The notes: generated by a model from the letters alone, not told the origin. Positions 33,622-45,345 are shown, numbered from the stretch's first letter. The stretch is 64,000 nt of DNA from Perognathus longimembris pacificus (GCF_023159225.1 NC_063172.1:61686828-61750827), one strand, 5' to 3'. A program made the numbers and translations.

Positions 33622-34708
33622 AGATGGTGGTGGAGATAGGGGTGGAAGTAGAGGTACGGTGGGAGTAAGGGGCAGATAATAGCAGATACCTTGCAGTTTA
33701 TGTGTGAAAAGACAAAGATGTATTTTAAGTGCCTGATACTTACAGCCAATTAACAAATATTAAGTGAATAAATTCCATGGGAGTTGAGGGAAAGGTAAAA
33801 TCACTCCCAGGTTGGTTGACTATCAAGGGCATTTAGAGGGACCCTCCACTTTTAAAAAGATGCTTCTGTTCCTCTTGTCCAAGTGCCACTTACAGATTCC
33901 ATGTTGTGTCAATTCACAATTCTTTCAGAGGGGCCCATCATCAGTTACCCAGGCAATGGTGAAGGAGTTCCTATGTGTCTTTAAGGTGGAGAGATGGAAG
34001 ACACCACAGCCTGTTCAAGAGGAATAGGCTGATGGCAGTTGGTGGCAGGTGGCTATTTTCACCCAGTGGCCATTGAAAGAGTTGTGTGAATATCATTTTC
34101 CTGAAAGGCCATTTATTTCTTTACAGATTAGAGAGCAATGAGCTGATCCAAAACAAGTCTGAAAGTTCAAGTGAATTACAACAGAGCATCCCAGAGCTCC
34201 TAAGTTTCACTGAGTAAAACTGTATAAGCAATATCCAGTGTTGACAAATCTCTGCCAAGTGCCAAGCTTGAAAACAGAGCATCAGGGAAGAGTTAAGAAG
34301 GCTGTTACATTTCCCCAGGTGTGTGAAATGGGTCACCATCAGAATGAAATACCTTTTATACTGATCACATCTTCTTGATCTTAAATTGAGATAGAAACTC
34401 CTTCAAACAAGATGTAAGAAAAAGAATTGCCTGAGTGACAAACTGCTAATTTATGATTGGCTGGGTCTTGAATTCTTTAGAACTTTTCTGTCCCCATTCA
34501 TACTTCTCCTTGTCTCCCTCATTTCAGGAAAGACACCCAACTCCCCAGAGGCTGACATGATGGCTTGCTTAGGAGATGCTTCTTCTCTCTTTCCAGCTCT
34601 ATTAATTCAGGCTCAAACTTTTTATCACCCATTTTATTCAACTTCTTTTCCTCTTCACCTGAACACCTTAACTCCTGTCCAATTATATCAGAAAAAAATA
34701 ACATTTTT
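33622..34708. other. Unassigned sequence with weak exon-like signals
   Basis: No repeat recognised. Good polypyrimidine-AG acceptors occur near 33928 and 34125, each followed by a short open stretch. They are treated as a finding and not called as exons. Confidence 0.4.
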
Positions 34709-34800
34709 GTGTGTGTGTGCCAGTCTTGGGACTTGAACTCTGGGCCTGAGCACTGCCCCTGAGCTGTTTCTCCCCCTCAAGACTAGAGCTCTATTTGAGC
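34709..34800 (-). repeat. Right-monomer SINE fragment with short (GT)n tail
   Basis: (GT)n then GCCAGTCTTGGGACTTGAAC and CTGGGCCTGAGCACTGCCCC. The rest of the element is missing, because L1 sequence begins near 34801. Confidence 0.7.
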
Positions 34801-35150
34801 TCTCCGTAGAGTCCATTATACTTTGGTTAATTCATTTGTAACCACTCAATGTGTTTACTTATAGACTTATCAGTATATTCTACCTACCACAAATGAGGGA
34901 AAACAGTCTATGTCTGTTTCTCTGGATCTGACTTACTTCACTTAATATAATTTTTTCCAAGTCTTTCTATTTCCTTAGGAATGGTACGATATCACTCTTT
35001 CTAATGGATGAATAAAATTCCATTGTGTATGTATACCACATTTTCTTGATCCATCCATCCTTTGAGGGGCATCTGGGTTGGTTCCACATCTTGGCTATGA
35101 TAAATATTGCTGCAATGAACATGGTTGTGCTGGTAGCTTTATGTAACCGA
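34801..35150 (-). mobile_element. L1 3' region, inverted segment of a twin-primed insertion
   Basis: Antisense L1 motifs: TCACTTAATATAATTTTTTC, CCATTGTGTATGTATACCAC, CATCCTTTGAGGGGCATCTG. The sense-strand segment that follows (35151-35640) belongs further 3' in the same L1 region, as the intact order at 40810-41340 shows. The two therefore form one 5'-inverted insertion. Confidence 0.75.
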
Positions 35151-35640
35151 AGGTGAAAGATCAACAAAATAAGGACCAGGAATGGGTACTTGTTGAGATG
35201 CGAGAAGCAAAGAGGAGAAGTGCAGACAAATGAAGGAGGCAAAGGGAAAGAATGCAGTTAAGAATTCATGGGGCTGGGGATATAGCCTAGCGGCAAGAGT
35301 GCCTGCCTCGGATACACGAGGCCCTAGGTTCGATTCCCCAGCACCACATATACAGAAAAAAAACGGCCAGAAGCGGCGCTGTGGCTCAAGTGGCGGAGTG
35401 CTAGCCTTGAGCGGGAAGAAGCAAGGGACAGTGCTCAGGCCCTGAGTCCAAGGCCCAGGACTGGCAAAAAAAAAAAAAAGAAGAATTCATTGTATTTACA
35501 ACAAAATTAAGTAAAGTAAGGGAAGGGATGAATTAAAGGGGGTGAGAATGTTCATTCAAGGAGATGGCACTGATCAAGTTGCATTGTATTCATAAGCTGC
35601 TTTCTTAAATGGCACCTAGAGATAAAAATAATTTTTTTAA
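35151..35640 (+). mobile_element. L1 3' end, sense segment, split by a SINE
   Basis: GCAGTTAAGAATTCAT (35254-35269), then after the SINE a TTCATTGTATTTAC segment, GGGGGTGAGAATG and ATTGTATTCATAAGCTGCTT. It matches 41150-41320 in order. Polypurine-rich as usual for L1 3' UTRs. Confidence 0.75.
35270..35480 (+). repeat. ID-Geo SINE, young type, perfect TSD
   Basis: AAGAATTCAT at 35260-35269 and 35481-35490 is a 10-bp target-site duplication. The left ID-like monomer has an A box (TAGCCTAGCGG, 35283-35293) and a perfect B box (GGTTCGATTCC, 35327-35337). The right monomer has CTGTGGCTCAAGTGGCGGAG and TAGCCTTGAGCGGGAAGAAG. Poly-A tail. Pol III promoter boxes look intact, so a transcript is possible. 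Confidence 0.96.
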
Positions 35641-35651
35641 AGAAGACTATA

Positions 35652-35923
35652 GGGGCTGGGAATATGGCCTCCTGGTAGAGTGCTCACCTCATATACATGA
35701 AGCCCTTGGCTTGATTCCTCAATACCATATATCTAGAAAAAGCAAGAAATAGTGCTGTGGCTCAAGTGGTAGAGTACTAGCCTTGAGCAAAAAGAAGCCA
35801 GGGTCAGTGCTCAGACCCTGAGTTCAAGCCCCAGGACTGGCAAAAAAAAAAAAAAAAAAGAAAGAAAGAAAGAAAGAAAAAAAAAAAAAAGAAAACGAAA
35901 AAATGAAAAAAAGAAAAAAAAAT
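35652..35923 (+). repeat. ID-Geo SINE, older type, A/GAAA-rich tail, probable TSD
   Basis: GGGGCTGGGAATATGGCC start (overlapping the flank by a few bases), right monomer ending CAAGCCCCAGGACTGGC, then about 85 bp of A and GAAA repeats. GACTATA occurs at 35645-35651 and 35924-35930, a likely target-site duplication. Confidence 0.88.
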
Positions 35924-35929
35924 GACTAT

Positions 35930-36075
35930 AGCTCTATCACTTGAGCCACAGCTCCACTTCTGGTTGTTTTTGGGAGTTAACTGGATGTAAATGTTTCATG
36001 AATTTTTCTGCCCAGGGCTGGCTCAGTCCTCAGATTTCAGACTCCTGAGTAGCTAGGATTCAGGCGTGAGTAATA
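35930..36075 (-). repeat. Dimeric SINE fragment, B1-like + part of right monomer
   Basis: CACTTGAGCCACAGCTCCAC, then antisense B1 end CTGAGTAGCTAGGATTCAGG. It starts inside the right monomer; the previous SINE lies at its broken edge. Confidence 0.75.
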
Positions 36076-36163
36076 TTACTTTTTAATGCCAAAAGCTTGA
36101 TGCCATGGTACCACATAAGGAACACCAGGTACTTATCCTGACTGAGTTTAAAATCGAAAGGTG

Positions 36164-36385
36164 AGGAGCTGGGAATATGGCCTAGTGGCAAGAGTGCTTG
36201 CCTCATATACATGGAGCTCTGGGTTCGATTCCTTAGTACCACATATATAGAAAATGGCCAGAAGTGACACTGTGGCTCAAGTGGCAGAGTGCTAGCCTTG
36301 AGCAAAAAGAAACCAGGGACAGTGCTCAGGTTCTGAGTCCATGCCCCAGGACTGGCAACAAAAACAAAACAAATAAACAAATGGC
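36164..36385 (+). repeat. ID-Geo SINE, older type
   Basis: GAGCTGGGAATATGGCCTAG, B box GGTTCGATTCC, CTGTGGCTCAAGTGGCAGAG, GAGTCCATGCCCCAGGACTG, AC/AA-rich tail. Complete dimer. Confidence 0.92.
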
Positions 36386-36440
36386 AACTCCTCTGTACAA
36401 CTACTTAAAAAAGGGAAATAAAAAATAGCATAAAAAAGCA
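36386..36440 (+). mobile_element. Short L1 3' terminal remnant
   Basis: ATGGCAACTCCTCTGTACAA and CTACTTAAAA match the extreme 3' end of the L1 copies at 41310 and 60420. Confidence 0.5.
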
Positions 36441-38677
36441 AAAGATGAAATCAATCATTATTGCTACATATATCCATCTGCATATAAACTCATCACAAAA
36501 TAATACAAAATGAGATAATTCGATTGAAAATAAACTTGTTTTAATATTGGTGTATAAATCATCTTGGTAAGTAGTTTTTCTTCTTTTATTTAATTGTTTT
36601 TTTTTAACCAGTTGATAATATTTGGCCTATTCCTGTGCTTTTGCTTTATTTATATGATTGTGTTTCTTTTGCAGATACAGACTGGTATGGACGAAAAAAA
36701 TGTACATAAGCTGAGTGGAGACCTCTTTGTTTCTCCTTTGCTTTTTCCTTTTCCCTGTGAAATCAGATATCCACAAGAAAAGGCTAAGATCACAGCACAT
36801 GTCAGCAAATGCACTGAGGACCCTGTAATCTCTCTTTCCTTCTGTGCTTCCATTTCCTGACTATCTAACATATCAGCATGTGTTTTTCTGCAGTCTTGGC
36901 AGGATCAAAAGTCAGTCAAAGATGATTCAGGTCCCATTTCTATTATGAAATAATTGTCTTATCTGCATGATAATGCACACATATATTTCTACCAAATTAT
37001 CTACATCCTAAGTATTCATTCATGCCCCAGAGAAGATGATGAATGTGGCAGATGCTTACATGTTGTGGTGAGATCACCAAGATGGGTGGAGCAGGGCAGC
37101 TTGCCAACTGTTTGGGTGGCTATTTGTCAAGAGAATGAGTCATTCCTGCAGCCCCTGCTGTACCACTCCTGATACTGGTTTAGTGTGTTCTATTGGAAGG
37201 AGGCCAGAGCCCCACACCAAAACTCGAGCCGATTTTTCACCTTTTGGTAATAGTACATTTTAATCTTCCCTATAGCTGTCCTTCTTTGCCTGCTGCAGAT
37301 AATTTGGTTTCCTGAGGCACGGTATAATCTTTGTTTTAAAAATAAAGTTTTTAATCTGTTTGACCCTTTTCATTCGGTCTTTGAAATAAGCACCAGAGTG
37401 TGTTATGGGGTTCTGACAAACCTCAGCCTAGAGACAAGATGATGTGCCATTCTTACAATTGATACTATCCAGCAATTTCTGAGCTCTTTAAGCTAGGGAA
37501 TCCTCTTTTAAAAAATATTCTGTTCTAAAGGCTTTTGCAAGCACACTGGGGTTTGCAATTGTTGCTCAAAGAGGAGGATGAGCTGACATGTTCTACTCTA
37601 GTTATAGCTGAGTGCGCTCTTGCTTCCCCTCCCAGTTGACGGTAGAACACGGAATTGGCAAGAGTTGGACCCACAACCATGCTGGATTCATTTGTATGGA
37701 TTTCAAGGATTTCAGCAGTGGGGCCTGCTGGTCTGCCAAACAGTGGGCTGGAAGGGGGCTCCAACTCCTTGGGCAGCTTTTGTCTTCTTGAGATGACTGA
37801 GGAGTTTGACTTAGGATTAGACTGCCCCTGTTGTCCTATTGTCTTAAAAAGTGGGAGCAGGACAGAGGAAGCCGAGGGAAAAGCTGATCTGAAGTTCCAA
37901 TAGAAACTCGGCACCATCTTCCCAGAGACAGTCTCCAAGGCTGGCCTGCTGGCTCGACAGGGCTGAGCATTGAAGAGGCTGAGAAAGAAGCTTTGTGGAA
38001 CAGGCTGTGGGAAGGAGAGCCCTGGGTTTGTTCTGTCTTCTGTGGTGTGATTCTGGTAACCTGTTGGAGTGACCTTGACTCACACAGTGAAAGCCACTGC
38101 GTCTGGGGTGTGATGAGGGCCAAAGGATGACTTTGATTTGCTAGATCGGGACTGATTTGGACTAGGACATTTGGTTATTTAGAGTGTTGGTTGCTGTGCC
38201 AAGTTTGGCAATCAATTCCGGGCAAGAAGCCAGGTGTGGTTAGATGTCCCCATCTTGGTCAGGAAGTGTGGAAATTTCTGGTTTCAGTTTGTATCTATTA
38301 TTATCGTCATCCTGATTTGTGTTACCCTTGGTCTTCTATGAGTTTGGAGATTTGTACACCATAAGATTCAGAGTGAAACCTTTGATCTATTTCATTCTGA
38401 AACTGGTTGGCATTTTATTCTGATAATAAATCTAACAATGTTGGAGGGCACTCTTTAAATCTATTAATATTTTTCTTTTCTCCCTTTTTTGATATTGGTA
38501 AATAAAATTCAATACTGAAAAGGACCTTTGGTTTATCTGTAGATTTTAAGAGATTCCTTCGATCTCAATTGGCCAGTGAATTGGCCAGGCTAGTGATGTC
38601 CGCCAAACAATTTTTCAATGAATTGACATTATTGGTTCAGAGGAATGATAAAATTTTATTTTAAAAATCAAATTGTA
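36441..38677. other. Unassigned sequence, no gene seen
   Basis: A TTTCTTTTGCAG acceptor at about 36663-36674 is followed by a short open stretch. A TATAAT...AATAAAG pair near 37322-37350 is LTR-like but has no defined ends. The 137-codon minus frame at 37525-37938 has no recognisable domain. Confidence 0.4.
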
Positions 38678-38882
38678 GGGGCTGGGAATATGGCCTAGTG
38701 GCAAGAGTGCTTACCGTGTATACATGAAGCCCTGGGTTCGATTCCTCAGCACCACATATATAGAAAGCGGCCAGAAGTGGTGCTGTGGCTCAAGTGGCAG
38801 GGTGCTAGCCTTGAGCAAAAAGAAGCCAGGGACAGTGCTCAGGCCCTGAGTTCAAGGCCCAGGACTGGAAAAAAAAAAAAAC
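38678..38882 (+). repeat. ID-Geo SINE, older type
   Basis: GGGGCTGGGAATATGGCCTA, GGTTCGATTCC B box, CTGTGGCTCAAGTGGCAGGG, poly-A tail. Full-length. Confidence 0.93.
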
Positions 38883-39705
38883 TATAATAAGAGAAAAAAA
38901 TCATTCCCCTAACAGAGAATGTTGAATGTACAAGTTAAATCAGCCCAACTAAAGAATATTAAAAATATTGTCTCTTAAAACATTCATAAAAGTTGAAAAA
39001 AAAAGTAGAAGTAATTTGTCTAAGATTTAAAAATGTCAAAGACTAATGCATTATTTTTCTGAAGTATACTATTTGGGGAAAGTTCAAAACATCTGGATTA
39101 GATTATTATGTTATAGTAGAGGGATTAATAGTCTTTGAGACTTCAGTATTAATATGTGTGCTATTTCCTAATACCTCTGTCTCCATGTCTTTAAAAGTGA
39201 AACAGCAGCCTCTCCTGGTTTTGTTACGTATGTGTTGCCCAGTTGTTGGGGAGGGGTGGTGAGTTGAGGTGGGGAGACTTGTCACAAGGGCTGTTGGAGG
39301 AAACCTGTGTCATTTCTTTCTTTACTTTTCATATCTCAAGTCCCTGGCCATTCCATTTAGTTCCTGAGGTGCTGACAGCTGGTAACACACTAAACTGAAA
39401 TTCACTCCTCAGAAGTTATTGATATTGCTAACTGATGTTTAATGATGTGACTTGACTTAAGGAAAAATGTGCTGAGGTCTTGGTCTCCTGTGTCTCATCC
39501 AGGTTTGCTGTAGTTTCCAGGAACTAGAGGCCATGTTGGATCATTTACTTTCAGAATGGTTCTGCACAGACCAACAGAAGAATATGACAGTAATTTTTTT
39601 TTTTTAGGAATTGTGGTAAGGTCCAATAGATTGAAAATATCCACATCTGCAATGTTAACAACTGTTTATGCTACAGAAATGGTTCCTATGCATTTTAGCA
39701 AAAAG
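38883..39705. other. Unassigned AT-rich sequence
   Basis: No recognised feature. Confidence 0.45.
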
Positions 39706-39930
39706 CTACATCTTGGAGTGATCACAGATGCCTGTAATTCCAGATATTTTGGAGACAGAGGAAGAGTCAAAGTTTGAGTTACGAGGGCAAAGATACGACT
39801 CTGTCTCAAAAATGGAGTAAAAACCAGAAGGCTAAGGGCATGCTCAAATGGTAGGGTGCTTTCCTAGAGCCAGCGCTTTCCTAGCAAAGCCCTGGATTCA
39901 ATTCCCACTATCGCAGAGGAGGAGAAAGTC
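39706..39930 (+). repeat. Old composite SINE (B1-like + tRNA-like)
   Basis: TGCCTGTAATTCCAGATATT (B1-like), then TGCTCAAATGGTAGGGTGCT and TGGATTCAATTCCCACTATC (A and B box-like). Strongly diverged. Confidence 0.65.
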
Positions 39931-40028
39931 TATTAAGGAAAAAACAACTATTAGTGTCATTTATGTAGGAATTAAACTGTTTTCATTTAAGTACAACAAT
40001 CATGAAATTGAGTAAAAATGGAAAATGT

Positions 40029-40480
40029 AAGCTGGTGCCAGTAGTTCACACCATAATCCTGGCTATTTGAGAGGCTAGAAACAGATGGATCACAGTTTGA
40101 AGCCAGTGTGGGCAGGAAAGCTCACCAGACCCTTTCTTAACCCATTGTGGGAGCGTGCTTATTACCAAAGCTACGCAGGAGACTGGGATTGCCAGGATCT
40201 CTGTGACCAACCAGACTAGGAAGAAGAGTTTTCTAGACTATATCCACAGAGGGAAGATGGATGTGGTGGCCAGTTCTGTGGCCCAGTGATAAAAGGAAGC
40301 CATACTAGGGGATGGTGGCTTGGGGAGGCACCAGGGCTGGAATCAAGACTGGTTCCACAAATAACCAGTGAAAAACATGTCTGCAGGTGCGGCTTAGCAG
40401 AATCGTGCCTGCCCAGCAAACCTCCAACTCAGACCCCGAGTTCAAAATCCCAGTACTGCCAAATAAATAGATAAATTAGT
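40029..40480 (+). repeat. Old composite SINE with long insert
   Basis: B1-like TGGTGCCAGTAGTTCACACC at the start and a tRNA-like end (CCCGAGTTCAAAATCCCAGT) with an AAATAAATAGATAAA tail. The roughly 250 bp between them are only partly SINE-like, so this may be two partial elements. Confidence 0.55.
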
Positions 40481-40679
40481 AAAAAGAAAATGTAGTCAAT
40501 ATGTGGAAGGCTGGTAAAGACAGTTATTTATAGAAACATAATGGATCGCTTACAAAATAGGAGTTCTAACTATTGGAATTAATTTTTTTCTCATATGAAT
40601 ATCAAGGTTAGACTACAAACTACTTTATTTAATCCATCTAAACCATACATCCAAACCATAATGAATGTCTGGACACTCA

Positions 40680-40790
40680 TGAAGATGCTCTTTTAATAAC
40701 ATGACTTCAATTATGTTCAAAACATATTTGTTGAGCAAATACTCTTTGTGATGGTACTAGCTACAAATGGAGAATATGAAGATCAGGAAC
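40680..40790. repeat. Possible L2/MIR3-type fragment
   Basis: ACATATTTGTTGAGCAAATA followed by CAAATGGAGAATATGAAGA recalls the L2 3' end. Weak. Confidence 0.35.
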
Positions 40791-40809
40791 TAGAACCATC
40801 CTAGGTAGA

Positions 40810-41340
40810 AAAGACAGGTGGTGTTGAACCATCCATAAACACTTGAAAAGCATTATATTAAGTAAAGTAAGCCAGACCTAGAGAAACAAAGGTTACATGG
40901 TTTCTCTCATTCGTGGTGGAGAGAATGTGCCTATAAATCTATAAGGAAACACACTAGGTGGTATGCAAGCAATTCCAAATGAATTAACTGAATTATAACA
41001 GATGGTATGGAGAGTCTACTGTAGTAAAACAATCTATTTTTAAAAAGAAAGACTAAGTCAAAGCCCAACAACCTAAGCACCAAGAAATTGGTACTTGCAA
41101 GAAGGGGAAGGGGTCAGTGGGAGAGGGGTAGATAATGAAGCAGGGGAAGGGGAGGAGAATGCAGTCAAGAATTCATTGTCTATACCACTGATTGTATATA
41201 TCATTAAGAAGAGGGAGGGAAGGGGTAGGTGGGGAAGGAATGGGTGAGAATATTGAAAGGGGTGACATTGATGAAGATACATTGTATTCATATAGTGCTT
41301 TGTTAAATGGCACCTCCATTGTACATCTACTACTTAACAG
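40810..41340 (+). mobile_element. L1 3' end, sense, uninterrupted order
   Basis: ATATTAAGTAAAGTAAGCCA, TGGTTTCTCTCATTCGTGG, GCAGTCAAGAATTCATTGTC, GGGGTGACATTGATGAAGAT, ACATTGTATTCATATAGTGC. No reading frame remains. It provides the reference order for the rearranged copy at 34801-35640. Confidence 0.8.
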
Positions 41341-41819
41341 CAATGAAAGAAAAAGAGTCATGTGTCTGTTTTCAAAATGATAGTGCTTATAATAATGGAG
41401 ATGGATAAATGATCAAAGAGAAAGTGGCCTGAAAGTTCACAAAGGAGAGTGAGCTAGCAACAGTAAACTCTTAGCTGTGAGGACACGGAAACAGGATGGG
41501 AGAGTCAGTGAACAAGGAGAAAACATTTTGGGTGGCAGAGCTGAGGTAATAGATACAGTAGAGGAAACATCCGGGCCGATTTTGACAGAATATTGGCCAG
41601 GAGTATGCTGTTTATAGGAGATTGGTGGAAGTTACAATGATTAAAAAAATGTAGGTTGTTCTTCAGTGTCTTCAGGACTAGAAGTTTATTGAATTCAGAA
41701 AGCACTGAGAAGACACTGAAGGCTTTCTACAAGGACAGGGAAATGGTTCAAGGTTGTATTTGACTGACAGTAAGGATTAAACTGAGTTATTTTGGGGGGA
41801 TACCTTCAGGGGGAATCTT

Positions 41820-41820
<1 letters not shown>
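41341..41820. other. Unassigned sequence
   Basis: No recognised exon or repeat. Confidence 0.45.

Positions 41821-41883
<63 letters not shown>
41821..41883. repeat. (GA)n microsatellite
   Basis: About 28 GA units, nearly pure. It gives Leu-Ser artefact frames on the minus strand. Confidence 0.97.
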
Positions 41884-42342
41884 AATGGGTGCGTGAGGTG
41901 AGTTGGCTGGTGGTAGCAAGAAACAAAACCAAAATTTAAAAGAAAGGGAGAAACAGAAGCTACAGGATTTGGCAACTAACAGGTGCAGGTGGACTGAAAA
42001 AATTCTGGGAAGGTGACAATTGAGTGTGTCCAAGACTTCCTCCAAAGCATAGTTGTGTCTTGATCCAATGCTGGCTGAAGCCAATATGCACGCTGAGTTT
42101 CAGAGTGTGAGGTTGGGAGGGAGGATGGTCCCACCGCTGGCTGCTTCTGTTAGAGAAGGAGGCTGCTGAATTTCTCTCCCGTGGACTTTACGAGAGCCTG
42201 GAGTTAATGGGAAGAATTTTGGTTTTGCAAATCGAGTGAGTTGTGTCTTGGTCTTCAGAAAGTGACAGGTTCGTAATGGTGTTGTAAACAGTACAGAAGA
42301 TTTCTGTTTCTAATTGGCATAGAAGGAAATTGGAGGGACAGA

Positions 42343-42478
42343 TATGCTGGTGCCCACTTGTAATCACAGGTCTTGGGAGGTGACGGCAAAAAGAATATAA
42401 GTTAAAGCCAGCCTGGGCTATACACGGGAGACTCTGTCTAAATAAACAAAGCAAATAAACAACAAAACAAAACAAACC
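42343..42478 (+). repeat. B1-like monomer
   Basis: TGGTGCCCACTTGTAATCAC, GTTAAAGCCAGCCTGGGCTA, GAGACTCTGTCTAAATAAAC, A-rich tail. It is a single 7SL-derived monomer with a standard B1 layout. Confidence 0.75.
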
Positions 42479-42825
42479 CCCAAGTTGTCACTCTCCTCAT
42501 GATAAGAAAAATCTTAACAAACTGAAAGTCAATAATTCTTATTAGAGTCCATGAAGGAATTAGGTTCATAAGACAAACTAGGAGTTTCTCCAAATTACAG
42601 AGAAAAATAGCCTGACACAGAAACAATATATTGCAGCTTCCTACAGCAGAAGCTCAGAAACAGAAACCCCTGTGAGAACACTACTACTGGATTCCATTTA
42701 CTCAGTGCATTTCAACTGCTTTCCAACCAAAAATGATGACAAGGCATACTACAAGATGAGAAACATAGTTTTAAAAAACAAAGTAAAGTGGAAAGTGCAA
42801 CTCTTCAAAAAGACAAAATAAAGCT

Positions 42826-42930
42826 GGGAGTAGTAGTGTCGCTAATGTGATAAAGAACTAGCATTGAGCACAAAAGTTTAGAGACGATGCTCAGGCCCTG
42901 AGTTCAACCCCCAGGACTGACACAAACAAA
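42826..42930 (+). repeat. Right-monomer-only SINE fragment
   Basis: GAGCACAAAAG, ATGCTCAGGCCCTGAGTTCA and CCCCAGGACTGACAC match the right monomer of the dimers. Little or no left monomer is present. Confidence 0.65.
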
Positions 42931-42939
42931 AAATGAGAA

Positions 42940-44000
42940 TTGACTAGAGAAAACAGAGGTGTTAGAATTATTAGACTGGGAGTTTAAAGTGATGATGACT
43001 ATTACACTAAAGGTTCTATCTGAGATACTGAGCCTCATCCAAGAAATCTCAGATGGCTGAGGTTAGCAGGTAGATGGAAATGCAAGAACCAAAAGGAAAG
43101 ACAACAATTAAAAAAATACTGTAACAGAAATGAAGAAGGCTTTTGATGGACTCACCAATCAACTGGATAGAGCTGAAGAAAAAAAAAGTGATCTTGTAGA
43201 AACATCAATAAAATCTTCCAGAACAATGTAGAGGAGAAAAAAGAATAACAAGTATATTGAGCAGAATTGTACACACTGTGGGACAATGCAGTTGTAATTA
43301 CAGAGTGTAATACATACAGAATGGAAATACCAGAAGTAGAGGAACAGTAGAAATATCAAAGGCAATAATGACTGAGAATTTCTTAAATGTAATGATATAT
43401 CCAGGAAACTCAGAAAGCATAAAACAGGACAAGTAGCAACAATAAATACAGGCTTAAAATAAAAATGTAGTTATATTATATACAAACTGCAGAGAATGAA
43501 AGGTAAAGAGAATGTCTTAAAGATCCTAGAGGGTTGGGACAGGAGAATATCTTACCTATACAGTTGAAGAAGTAAGTGAGTCTGCAGTTTGAGAGAATGA
43601 AAAGATTTTCAGGCATGAGTGGAGTGGAGCTTGGACGTGAGGAAAAGACATACATTTTCTCTATTCTGGAAAATTCCTAATTTCAAAGGAGAAACATAAT
43701 TTTACATGTTTCTAGCTAGGACGAACACATTACTAAAAAAAGGAACATAGACTAGGCTCATGTTTCTCTACCTACCACTATTGGTACAAGAAAATGTATA
43801 ATGATATGGGTAGATTACACAGACAGAACTAAGACCAGAATTCAATATCCAGCCAAGATAACCCTTATCTGACAGAATTAAAGAGAGATAGATATTGGTG
43901 AATTTGTGAGGCTTTAAGACAATGTTATCTACCAGGGCAATTGATTAGTCCTAGGATTTTGTCTATTTTAGCTGGTCACAGGAGAAAACCGTATCAGATA
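42940..44000 (+). mobile_element. Decayed L1/HAL1-like ORF1 region
   Basis: AACAGAAATGAAGAAGGCTT, GGACTCACCAATCAACTGGA, GCTGAAGAAAAAAAAAGTGA, then TAATGACTGAGAATTTCTTA and AGAATTCAATATCCAGCC. This is the order of an L1 ORF1 coiled-coil and RNA-binding region followed by its 3' part. Frames are broken by many stops. The elements that retain mainly ORF1 are called HAL1; the choice between L1 and HAL1 is open. Confidence 0.7.
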
Positions 44001-44103
44001 AAATACAGACTTGAAGGTGTGGGTTTGAAACCAAGGGTAATTTTGCTCTTCCCTCTCCTGGCACCTCCTTCTCCCCTATGAATCTATCAGTGTCATCCCT
44101 GAA

Positions 44104-44127
44104 GTGTGTGTGTGTGTGTGTGTGTGT
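44104..44127. repeat. (TG)n microsatellite
   Basis: About 12 TG units. Confidence 0.9.
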
Positions 44128-44500
44128 CAGGGAAGGGTTTTGCTACTGGTATTTGGTGAATAGAGGCCAAGAATAAATTCTAGAAATCATAAAATGCACA
44201 CGAAAAACATACTCCTGCCCAACAAATACCTTTGCCTCAAATATTAATGGTTCTAAGTACCAATGTTGGAAAGTCCAGAGTTGAGGGAAGATAATGACAG
44301 ATGAAGAGAATATATGTAACATTTAAATGTAAGTTGATAATGAAAGGTTATTTTCCAGTTGTAATATAAGAACTACCAAGTGTTTTTCAAGCTAGGAGAG
44401 AGGAAGAGCAGAGAAATCCTAGTAGTGATAAAACGTCATGAAACAACAAAGCCTTATCACCAGGCAGGAGGCTGCCAATTAAACAGATGAATTACTAGGT

Positions 44501-44768
44501 GGGTTTTTTGTTTGTTTGTTTGTTTGATGTTTTTGGGGGGGTTGCTGGTCCTGGGGCTTGAACTCAGGGTCTGGTGCTGTCTCTGAGCCTTGTTTGCTCA
44601 AGGCTAGTGCTCTCCCACTTGAACCACAGCTCTTCTTCCAGCTTTTTGATGGTTTATTGGAGATAAGTCTCACAGGTTTCCTTCCCACAGTGGCTTCAAA
44701 CTTCAGTCCTCAGATCTCAGCCTCCTGAGTGGCTGGGATCACAAGTGTGAGCCACTGGTGATAGCAAG
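44501..44768 (-). repeat. Dimeric SINE, B1-like + Geo-like, probable TSD
   Basis: (TTTG)n/poly-T, GCTGGTCCTGGGGCTTGAAC, CACTTGAACCACAGCTCTTC, CTCCTGAGTGGCTGGGATCA. TACTAGGT lies at about 44493-44500 and again at about 44769-44776. Confidence 0.85.
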
Positions 44769-44776
44769 GTACTAGG

Positions 44777-45205
44777 TTTTTTTTTTTTATATTAGTTTAA
44801 AAGTATCTCAATTTATTAGAACGGGAATGGAAATGATCAATATGTAAGACATCGCAGGGAAGAAAATCTTATGTATCCTGTTTTTGTACAATAGAAAATA
44901 AAAGATGCATTAACAGGTGGCAGGAAGGGAAATTGATAAGATGGAAAACCATACCAGAATGCCTGTATTCACAAAAGGTTCCAACTTGATCTGACCTGGG
45001 AAGGCAGAGAAACCGTGCAGGGAATGGGAAGGGAAGCATAGGTTTCCTGTCTTTGCTTCTAAGACACTTCAATAAGGTCACTGTTTTATTTCTCTATACT
45101 GTCTGCCTTTTAATAAATATATGTGGTTTAATTTGATACCTTTGGAGAAATAGTTCAACAGCAATTATCTCATTTCCCTCTCATGAGCCATTGAAGTTGG
45201 TCTAT
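44777..45205. other. Unassigned sequence
   Basis: No recognised feature. Confidence 0.45.
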
Positions 45206-45345
45206 GAGTATGATTACTGGTTTATTTTCTTTCCTAGACCCAAATCTTCTTGAGGGTAGGAGTTTCTTTTCACTCATCTCTGCATCCACATGACTTGTAT
45301 ATATTTATTAAGCAAATAGCTGCTTCTCAATGTATTAGACACCTA
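45206..45345. repeat. L2/MIR3-type 3' fragment
   Basis: CTTCTTGAGGGTAGGAGTTT, CATCTCTGCATCC, then TTTATTAAGCAAATAGCTGC follow the 3' end of old L2-type repeats. Diverged. Confidence 0.5.

Noticed and set aside
35283..35337. tRNA-like A and B boxes that could be called a tRNA gene
   Set aside because: They belong to the left monomer of a SINE with A tail and target-site duplication. There is no full cloverleaf, and many such copies exist in the window.
37322..37350. TATAAT and AATAAAG pair, LTR-like
   Set aside because: No TG...CA ends, no second copy in the window and no flanking duplication.
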